Assembly (NCBI GenBank): GCA_036971615.1
Contig: JAYKKR010000001.1
Coordinates: 3,410,001-3,474,000 of the forward strand
Length of the DNA stretch: 64,000 bases
Direction: 5' to 3'
Source: Amyloporia xantha
Lineage: Eukaryota > Basidiomycota > Agaricomycetes > Polyporales > Adustoporiaceae
Below the pieces are notes generated by a model. That model was given only the letters and a program-made list of their open reading frames with translations. It was not told the DNA's origin and searched no databases. Shown piece by piece: positions 56,155 to 64,000 of this stretch; position 1 is the stretch's first letter, and each line of letters opens with the position of its first letter. A program made the translations under genes and the position numbers.

Positions 56155-57538
56155 GTTGAACGACGTCGAGGAGCTCGAGGGAAAAGAGAACTGGCGCGCA
56201 GGCTGGCTGGCCTTGCCTGAAAGTTGGGACAGGGACGGAGGTATTCGGCATGACTCGGCACAGCTCTCAACACTTTGGGGAAATGACGTCACGAGGCACA
56301 CGGCGCTTCACTACTCTAATCCAGAGGACGAGAGACTCGTCGAGAGTTGACTGCGACGGCGAGCTCAACCACAGCAGTCTCGGTCTTGTGCTCTTATTGG
56401 AGATCTCGCTTTTGTAATGCACGACGAAGCTGTTCAAGACGCGGTTAACGCTTATATAAAAGCTATTTTCTACATTTAAGTAGAACCAGATGCGCGAATT
56501 CAAGTTCAAGAGTATGGGGATACGAGTCGGTCAGTTGTGACAAATCGCGAGCTCGAGGTAGTACATGTGAAGTGTACGAGAGTGTGCGTCTTGCAGCCAT
56601 GTTCGTGTTTCTTGTACGCATTTCTGCAATTCGTGTGGATGAAAACACGTAGCAAAATTCTACGTTGTCGTCGCGGGGTCGTCGCGGGCATGATAATATC
56701 GTGCTAAACGATCCTCTAACTCAACGTCTACCTAAAGTGTCAACGATGCGGTCTGCGCTTGCACTGACAACGAGAGCTCTGAGAGCTGCCGTGAAGGCGG
56801 AGTTGCTGGTCGACTCTTGTCATTCAAACACCTTTTGAGACACTCTGGTCTGAAGAACGGAACACCAAGGATGTACGGAGGGGCAGAAGGCCTTCTTCTG
56901 CTCTACAGACTCGATCCTCTCCGAAATGACGCTGTTATTCTAAAGCTTCCCTGACTTCAAACCGGACTACAGTGGTTCAGCAGTATGGTGCGTTGATATG
57001 CAATCTGATGTATCGTCTCTGAGCCTTCCAATACAGCTTGTACTGCTGACCGTTAGGTTTGATGAATCTCCTTCTCTAAATACAGGTCTCACTCCTCAAG
57101 TCCTCAAACTTCGCTTCTTCGACTTGGACAAGGTTTATATCCATATCTTGCCCCACAAGACGCCCACAATGCTCCTATGCCCCACGATGGCTACTTGGGC
57201 CATTGTGACGATAATAGGGTTAGAAGGAACGCCGCATGGATAGAGCTGATTCATTTCGATACTGTTCAAGTGGCGCACAACTAAGACGCAAACGAATATT
57301 GTCGCTTATTGGCTGAGGACTATCAATGCTTCTGGCCGATGGAATTCTCAGACATGCGAGAATATAGAATCCCTTGAGATATCACCGCGCTGGTCTCGGA
57401 TTCGGTACCGTATGTTTCCGATGCCAAAAAGGAAATGCTATGAGCCAGCAGTATATATATGCGGACCAATGCCGATACGAAGTCGAGACAGCTGTTGTCT
57501 TAGTCGCTTCTGAAATTTCTTTTGATTTACAGCCAACA
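56155..57538. other. Intergenic, no gene recognised
   Basis: About 1.4 kb between the start of the Nudix gene and the start of oxygenase paralog B, so two divergent promoters lie inside it. A TATA-like GTATATATATG at 57450 is about 90 bases before the oxygenase ATG. Small open frames have no family features. Confidence 0.4.
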
Positions 57539-59147
57539 TGCCTGCTACAGTCTTCCCGCCTATCCCTCACCTCGATCATCTCCCAACGACCAAGGAAACT
57601 CGTGAGTGGTTCAGGCCTATAGACTGACGTCGAGGGTGTAACCTTGGACCCATCTATGGTCTTGCAGTGGACTATGCAGATCTAGCCGTCATAGACCTGA
57701 GCCTTGCTAGCACCCTCGAGGGCCGCATGAAGCTCGCCACCGAAGTAGCCGACGCTATGTCAAACCAAGGTTTCTTCTACGTGATAAATCATGGACTCAC
57801 ACAATCGCAGGTACTGCTTAAAACTCCTTCGTACGCAGTGGCTTCGCTGAGTTTCTACCTTCGCAGAACGACCGAATGTTCGACATCGCAGATGTGCCAT
57901 TCTCTTCAGTTTCGGACGAGGAGAAGAGGGAATACACGGGTGACTTCGAGGCTGCCGGTGTATATCTGGGATACAAGCCCCGGCAGATCTGGGTTCGTAT
58001 CCCATATCTTGTGTATAGATAGCAGGCTGACTGGCTCTGAAGCATATCAAAGGGGGAGTTCACGACCAAATCGAGCAGTATAACAGTACACACCTCGCGT
58101 AATTGATAAGGTATCATGCTGACTGCTTTTCCCTGCCAGTGGATCGGGGTGTGAAAGAGGATCAGCACCCAGAGGCGCTTCGGCCGCTCCTCCCGGAGAT
58201 TGACGCTTTCTGCCAATTTTGCCACTTCGAAGTCCTCTACCCACTTCTCAGGTAAGTATTTTCCGGTCGAGCTTACTCCATCTTTACTGAAGGGACGACA
58301 GACTCCTTGCGCTGGGCCTCGAACTTCCTGAGGGGACCTTTGTCGATATGCATGATTTTTCTGCAGACAACAAGTCCGCTGGTGAAAAATCATTGTACAT
58401 AACATGAACCTAATCTAACCGTTATATTTGATTTTATGAAGCGCGGTTCATGAAGTAGTGAGAGTTTTGAACAGCTCGACTATCGAGCATAGTCTCACCG
58501 CATACCTGAACAGCTATCCTCGCAGCGAAGAGGAAGAGGCTAAGACCGAGAAAGTTTGGCTAAAGGGTCATACGGGTAATATAATATTTTATAACAGTAA
58601 CACAACCGCATGAGAGAACTCACCCTACCACCCACAGATACTGGCAGTGTTTCCATCTTATGGAGCCAGCCTATTTCTGCGCTGCAAATACTCTCTGCTG
58701 ACGGAAAGTGGCGCTGGATCCGGCACATTGACAATGCATTGGTACGTGTGACTGTTTGGCTATTTTGTGTCACGACGAACGACCGGTGCGACTTATCCAC
58801 GACAGGTCATCAATGCTGGAGATGTGATGGAATTCCTCTCGGGCGGATTTTATAAGGCAACCATTCATCGGGTCACCCAGCCTCCCGTAGATCAGCGCGG
58901 CTACGCCCGTGTCGGCGTGTTCTACTTTGCCAAGGCGAACGACGATGTCAAGCTCCTGCCCCTTGCTGATAGCCCTGTTCTTCAAAAGCATGGGATCAAG
59001 CGACGGTGCGAGGACGCGGACGCCCCGACGATGGGGCAGTGGAGGAAGGGCCGAGCCCGGGCGTATGGTCTGACGAAACTTGAAATGAAGGATAACGGCG
59101 TCGAAGAGGAGATTATCACAGGTGTGGTGGTGAAGCACTATAATTAA
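57539..59147 (+). CDS. 2-Oxoglutarate/Fe(II) oxygenase, IPNS-like, paralog B
   Basis: Ten exons, frame-checked, give 362 aa. MPATVFPPIPHLDHLPTTKE opens the DIOX_N part, with LDYADLAVIDLSLASTLEGR, GFFYVINHGLTQSQ, NDRMFDIADVPF and IKGGVHDQIEQYN. The 2OG-FeII_Oxy domain follows: H213 and D215 (KGHTD), RWIRHIDNALVINAGDVMEF, then H270 (KATIHRV). The arginine that should hold 2-oxoglutarate is R284, but the usual RxS is RVG (also in paralog A). Exon 7 is only 13 nt (58442-58454). The enzyme class uses O2 and 2-oxoglutarate, and the substrate is unknown. Paralog A lies about 9 kb away in opposite orientation and differs mainly in the middle third. No PKS, NRPS, terpene or P450 gene is near. Confidence 0.9.
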
Positions 59148-60436
59148 TCTACGCATGTGCTCAGCGGCGCTGACTCGGAAGGCCGCTGGGAGTCGGAGTA
59201 CGAGTGGGTTCTCCACCGCAGGCAACGAACGACGAACGTGTATTTGTACGAACGCGTAGTCAATGTATTCAATCAGGCACGAATTTCAACGAGACGCCCA
59301 TATACTTAAGAGGCGCCACCCACATCTCATGATAGAGAAGCAGAGAAGCACTGTATCAGCTTAGTATCAGCCGCAACTCTGTAAGTGAGTATATTGTTAT
59401 CGCGACCGCCTTCATCACTCTAATTATAAGATTGGGATGTAGCCCTCTCAATTTGGATCGACGCAGACACATACAGCCGCATGGTAACTAAATTGAGGGC
59501 CCCAGGTTGCAGACCGCTCTGGAACGCGATCACGGTAGGGCGTGGAGCCCACATTATTTACATGTTCGGCACTCTGCATGTACTTACTAGTATGGAGTAT
59601 AAATTCGTAGAATTTAAAAAAAAAAACTAAATTGAGGGTATATCGCCGACCAATACCGTGAGGATGTGTAAAATGTCTTGAGCAGGTCCTTGCGGTATTA
59701 ATAACCTGATTGTACGGTTCAAGTTGGCCGAGAAAGGTGAACTAGATCATAAAGGTCGCTCGTCACAATGCATTCTTTTACGCTGACTCTGTCTCGGATT
59801 GTGTATTTTCCCATGCGACAGAATCAAGGTGCGTAGTAGGCCTACGCCTTCCTCCATCCCATTTGTCGGTCTTCTTGATGGCAGTGAAGCGTTGAGACGT
59901 CTACGACCATCCAGTCCATACTTTCCGATTACGCATTTTAGAACTAGATGGCCAGCTGTTGGACTTCCAAGTGGCACATAAAAATAACATGAAACCTTAA
60001 GCTTGTTCACCAACTGTCCGCAGCGCACGATTGAATGCCACTCTCGTAGTATATGGTTCGCATGACTTCATCCACTACCGTAGATTTAGTGTTTACTCTG
60101 CATGACAAACGGTCTTATGCATTATAACGTCATGTCATACAGATACGCCAAGGGGCTTTACAGTACTTCAAACCTGACAAAATCAACGACAGCATCAAAC
60201 GCTAAAATAAAAGCCCAGTCAGGAAGGCAGTGTGCAGAACAGTCGGACTACAAGAGGGTGTGACGTGACGCGCAAGGACTTCGACAGGTACCACGAGTAT
60301 TAAAAGGCGGTTTAACCAGCAGTGAACAAGGGTGTACTCGCATTCGTAGCATCCTCTCAGCATCCTACACGCGCATAAATAGAATAAGTCGGCAGCAGCT
60401 CCGCCAGCATCCCCTAGTGGGAGTTTTCAAGCCCTC
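59148..60436. other. Intergenic, with a short retroposed-looking insert
   Basis: No gene recognised on either strand. The only clear structure is the insertion at 59486-59638 listed separately. Confidence 0.4.
59486..59638 (+). mobile_element. Short poly(A)-tailed insertion with 14-bp target duplication
   Basis: AACTAAATTGAGGG at 59486-59499 is repeated exactly at 59625-59638. The 125 bases between end in a run of A (59616-59626, merging with the duplication). A long exact duplication plus a 3' A-tail is the mark of target-primed reverse transcription, so this is a SINE, a 5'-truncated LINE or a retroposed RNA. I see no pol III A/B boxes and no coding frame in the insert. Confidence 0.6.
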
Positions 60437-62667
60437 CTATAGCTGCTGCTCGGTTCGACGTCGCGAGCGCTGCGAGAGGGATAGTCTCTACCAGAGCCAG
60501 AACTTCTAGGTGGAGGAGCAGAGCCGCCGTTGGTATAGCCGCCGCCAGTGAAGGCGCCAGAAGAGCTGCCGTTGTAAGGAAGGGCGCCAGAACTGCTTGA
60601 ATAGCCAGCGGGCTCATAGCCACCAGATGCCGCGCGAGGAGGGGGGCTCTGAGAGCGACGCCTGAGATGACGACAATGAGCGCAAGCCGAACACCACAGA
60701 AAAAGCCCATCACCTACCGATATCTAGCGGGAGCATCAGAACTGCCAGCCCGAGCAGGGTAATCAGCATAGCGCGAAGCAGCAGGAGGTGGCGAGACAGG
60801 TCGACTTCGAACCTCTGGCGGGGGTGCCACATAGTCACTGAGAGATCTTGATGTTAGAGATATTCACTAGTACGCGTGATAGCAGACATACCGAGGTGGT
60901 GGTCTGTCATAGTCGTCACGAGCACGAGGGGGAGGTACACCAGGAGGAGTCCTAGACCTTACAGCAGGAGGCGGAGGATAAGAAGCATAGCGATCAGGCG
61001 GCGGCGGACCAGCTCTCCTATCGTAACGATCATAGAATTCACGAGGGGGTGGCGGCGGATAGCCCCGAGGTGGATAGCCAGCAGGCGGAGCATCAGCCTC
61101 GGGAGGATAGTAACCGGGACGAGACTCATAACGAGACGGTGGCAGAGGAGGTGGCGGAGGACCTCTCATCCTATAGTCATCATAGTCACGAGTTGGGCGT
61201 ACAGGCGGAGGCGGATAGTCGCGGAACTCCCTAGGCGGAGTGGGCGGTCGTCGATAGTCACGTCCAGGCGGAGGTGGCGGATAGTCATATCCATAGCGCA
61301 CATCTCGAGGGGGCGGCGGATAACGGCCATATTCTTCACGGTAAGGGGGGAAATCTCTGGGAGGAGGTGGATACTCCCGAGGTGGTTGGATTCTGTCAAT
61401 GAGAGGAGCATCACTAGGGTGATGGCTCGAACGACGGTGACTACTGTACGACCCTCAGCACAAAGAAGTCTGAGACACACAACATCCTAGACTCACCCAG
61501 TCGAAGCGACATGGTTTGGGCACTCCCTAAAATTCGAGTTAGCTATCTCACATGGAAGATCAGGCTTGTTAAAGAATACCTAGCCCAGTGACCCATCTGA
61601 CCACATTTGAAGCAGGCGCCTGGATCACCGCTGTACTTGGCCGTCCTGCCACCGCCGTGAGAGAGTTCTACACGGATCTTGTTACCCATGAAGTAACCTT
61701 CGTGATATTTCGCTACACTTTCCTCTGCAGCCTCACGGTTGTCGAATTCCTTGAGAAAATGAGATATGAGATATGTCAGAGTCTGAAATGGTAGTTGGGA
61801 CATACCACAAATCCGTACCCAACCCTGTTGGAATTTCCAGATACGAAAATGAATCGTCAGCTTACAAATTCATCATCATGGGTAAGAAATAAGACTGACT
61901 TCAGCTCTATGTTAACAATGTTACCAATTTTGCCAAAGCAGCTCTCCAAATCCTCCTTGCGAGTGTGTTCCGGAAGACCGCCGATGTAGACCTTATTCGG
62001 CTGCAGTGGGGCGATGCGAGAAGTTGGAAAAGTGGCGGCAGACATGAGAGCACAAGCCGTCAGTGAATTTGTCAAACAAGCAAGCGTCCAAGCGCGTAGC
62101 AAAGAAAGTGCAGACAAGCGAGACGAAGCGAAGCACGAATGGTAGCGTAGAAAACAGCCTGAAAAGACGACCGGGCGCGTTACAGCAACATTGCCAATTC
62201 GCCGCAGCTTATCATGCTCCACGGTTTGATAGTTGTCCCCCAGGCTTACCACCACACAGTAATATTCAGCAGAAGCCTGGCAAGTCGCAAGCACAAGTAG
62301 CTGATGCGAGATAGCGCGTCCACAGCAGCGAACAGAGCATGCCTACGAGGCACAAGAGGAGAACGGATAATTCTGAAATAAGAGACCGAATAAGCACCTT
62401 GACTTGCTTTTCGCCGCGGTAGCCTGAGTCAGACTTCGACCCAGAGACTGCGTCTGCTCCGTCGCCCACCGCAGACTCGCCGCGAGCGTAGTCAGCGCTG
62501 TCAGCACCCTGAGGGGCAGGGCGGTCGTCACTAGGGTGATGCCCACCATTGGTGGGTTCAGCATCTCCAGGAGTACCCATGACTATGTCGTGACCCTGGT
62601 CGGCCATGGTGTTCCACTTTTCTGGAGGCTGTGCGGTGCCGCTGTCTGCGAGAGGGGATGCAGCCAT
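60437..62667 (-). CDS. RRM plus zinc-knuckle, Pro/Arg-rich RNA-binding protein
   Basis: About 430 aa with the long N-terminus. The RRM is clear: KVYIGGLPEHTRKEDLESCF (RNP2) with KIGNIVNIELK, then YGFVEFDNREAAEESVAKY (RNP1) and FMGNKIRVELSHGGG. A CCHC zinc knuckle follows (CFKCGQMGHWARECP). The C-terminal half is built of repeated R-D/E-Y-PPPP units (e.g. DYPPPPPGRDYRRPPTPP) and a Ser/Gly tail ending RRRTEQQL. The RRM-knuckle order is that of SRSF7-like splicing factors, so a role in pre-mRNA processing is inferred. Two starts are possible: ATG 62667, which needs an intron of about 400 nt, or ATG 62045 (MSAATFPTSRIAPLQPNK), directly before the RRM and behind a CT-rich promoter-like tract. Both join to VYIGGL in frame. 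Confidence 0.87.
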
Positions 62668-63202
62668 TACGACTGTTCGAGACTTCGAGAGGTGTGTAAG
62701 CGCTTGAACGACTGGCGAAATTTAACCTGCTAAACTCCGCCCGGCTATGTCCGTCAGCGGCGTCTGCTCTCGTCCGCTGAGTTTGTTCGCAAGTTCATTT
62801 AGTACTGCAGATGCCTTACAGTAAGTACTGCATTCCTACATCGAATGTAAGTGCAATATTATCGACAGAGAGGTCAGATTATCCAACCCCGGCACCCTTC
62901 TAGTGTTGATCATTTATACCGACTTACTCAAGTGTCGACTGACAGCACTTAAAATCTAGCGCATTGGCCATGTCAATTGTAACCGCCAATCGCAGCTTGC
63001 AGGACTGATTGAACGCAACTCGATTTCGATAGCACCGATATTATGTAAGAGGATTGCGGTCATGTACATGCCAGCTAAAATACGTCTAGCGCTCCGATGA
63101 CTCTAAGATACTTTCGAAAATCAAATATGTCTCGTTAACGACATGTCCTGTCGTACAGGTGAGTAACAAGATATTGAATATTGTTGGAACCGTTTTACAG
63201 AC
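62668..63202. other. Intergenic, no gene recognised
   Basis: About 530 bp between the start of the RNA-binding gene and the end of the GTPase gene. No coding or repeat signal seen. Confidence 0.4.
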
Positions 63203-64000
63203 CTATCGTCTTGTGGAGTGCTGTCCATTGCTTGTGGAGTGGAGGAACCGTCCCAGACTGTGGAAGCATCCTCTCGAGTGCTCTGCCGTAGGTTGTGGCG
63301 TGTTAGGAAGTGACACCCGACGCTCAGGCTCGGGCTTTTCGTGCATTTCATTTGGCTCTTGGCATTGCAGTGTTACCGTGTCTTTTGTGATTAGTTTGCG
63401 CAATATAGCCTTCGCGGATTCGACGCTACCGTCGTGACGGAGGATACTTGCGCCATTCTCAATCGCCTCTCTATAGCCATAGTTCGCTGTGCGAAGCTCT
63501 CGTTCTCTCCCTTCTCCCACCTCCTTGCGAATGAGCTCCCACATATTCGTGACGATGGCGACGTTATCCATCGCCTCGTCGCCGCAGATGTTTCCGGAAT
63601 GTTTGGAAGTTTTTGACAGCGACAGCAGACATGCGGTTGTCAGTTATCCGGTGCATGTACATCACGCCGGTGATTTCTCTTCCCTCCTTATGCCTGTTAA
63701 CATGTAATTATCATCTTACATTGATGGCTGTATGAGCGATCTACTCACATCAATCTTAAAAATGCAGCAATTCTACGACTCCCGGTAGAGCCCTCTTCCG
63801 CATCAAACCCTGGAGTGTCGATGAAGAGGATGGGTTGACCGTCTAGAATATATTCGGCCGTCTGCACTGTCTTCGTGCATGCTTCGAGAGAATCTTCCCC
63901 CTCAGGAAATGTAGTTCCAGCAACATGGTTGATGAACTGCTCGAAGAGCCAACAAACATGATTGAGCTATACCGTTTGGTAGGGGAGATCGCTTCACTGA
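63203..64000 (-). CDS. AIG1-like P-loop GTPase, partial (5' end beyond window)
   Basis: The gene runs off the right edge, so the P-loop exon is missing. Visible exons read FINHVAGTTFPEGEDSLEAC and TAEYILDGQPILFIDTPGFD (the G3 motif DTPG, preceded by hydrophobic strands). After an intron come HKEGREITGVMYMHRITDNR and VAIVTNMWELI, where TNMW stands at the G4 position. The C-terminal part is charged, with a helix (RELRTANYGYREAIENGASI) and a Ser/Pro-rich end. The pattern fits AIG1/septin-like GTPases that are numerous in Agaricomycetes. Many fungal members have no known function. The stop at 63203 follows a non-conserved tail. Confidence 0.75.

Noticed and set aside
47107..59147. Secondary-metabolite gene cluster around the two oxygenases
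   Set aside because: No polyketide, peptide or terpene synthase, P450, transporter or cluster regulator lies nearby. The neighbours are a kinase, a tRNA and a Nudix gene.
60876..61490. 204-codon plus-strand frame (RRRR/TSI-rich)
   Set aside because: Antisense reading of the Pro/Tyr/Arg repeat exon of the RNA-binding protein; composition follows the repeat, not a domain.
1..64000. CRISPR array or prokaryotic operon signals
   Set aside because: No regularly spaced short repeats were seen, and the gene structure is spliced and eukaryotic throughout.

Overview
The window reads as nuclear DNA of a mushroom-forming basidiomycete (Agaricomycetes, perhaps a polypore). Genes are dense and broken by many GT-AG introns, mostly 50-65 nt. 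Intergenic gaps in the gene-rich parts are short. Families typical of Agaricomycetes are present, including a DUF6533 membrane protein, an AIG1-like GTPase and an X325/Bim1-like copper protein. I found no bacterial-type signal. Exon structures marked 'frame-checked' were rebuilt by hand and their summed length is a multiple of three with no internal stop.

Layout. 1-2.4 kb: no host gene; a foldback element with near-identical ~374-bp inverted arms around a transposase helix-turn-helix relic. 2.4-14.9 kb: RBR ubiquitin ligase, multi-KH RNA-binding protein, mitochondrial rhodanese (minus), a Ctr copper transporter followed at once by a secreted GPI-type X325/Bim1-like copper protein, and an unnamed small conserved-looking gene. 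14.9-21.4 kb: a gene-poor island of decayed repeats, including a candidate Helitron 3' end, twin hairpins and duplicated coding relics. 21.4-44.1 kb: a compact housekeeping block with mercaptopyruvate sulfurtransferase (minus), V-ATPase subunit C, frataxin, an unknown protein (minus), WDR70, a BET double-bromodomain protein, a G-patch/zinc-finger protein (minus), an FANCM/Mph1 helicase, Prp19 (minus) and Sgt2. 44.1-64 kb: a more accessory half with a DUF6533 protein, two intact 2-oxoglutarate/Fe(II) oxygenase paralogs in opposite orientation about 9 kb apart, a STE20-type kinase with a histidine-rich activation-segment insert, an intron-containing tRNA-Gln, a membrane-anchored Nudix hydrolase, an RRM/zinc-knuckle/proline-rich RNA-binding protein and the 3' part of an AIG1-like GTPase.

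How the genes may work together. The clearest functional pairing is the Ctr transporter next to the Bim1-like protein: in Cryptococcus neoformans a Bim1 protein of this family assists Ctr1-dependent copper import. Frataxin, two sulfurtransferases and V-ATPase subunit C lie within 17 kb of that pair, which is suggestive but not proof of a metal/sulfur neighbourhood. Several housekeeping genes share short divergent promoters (MST/VMA5, unknown/WDR70, G-patch/Mph1, Prp19/Sgt2). An 11-bp TGACCCTAACC word recurs in the MST/VMA5 and frataxin promoters.
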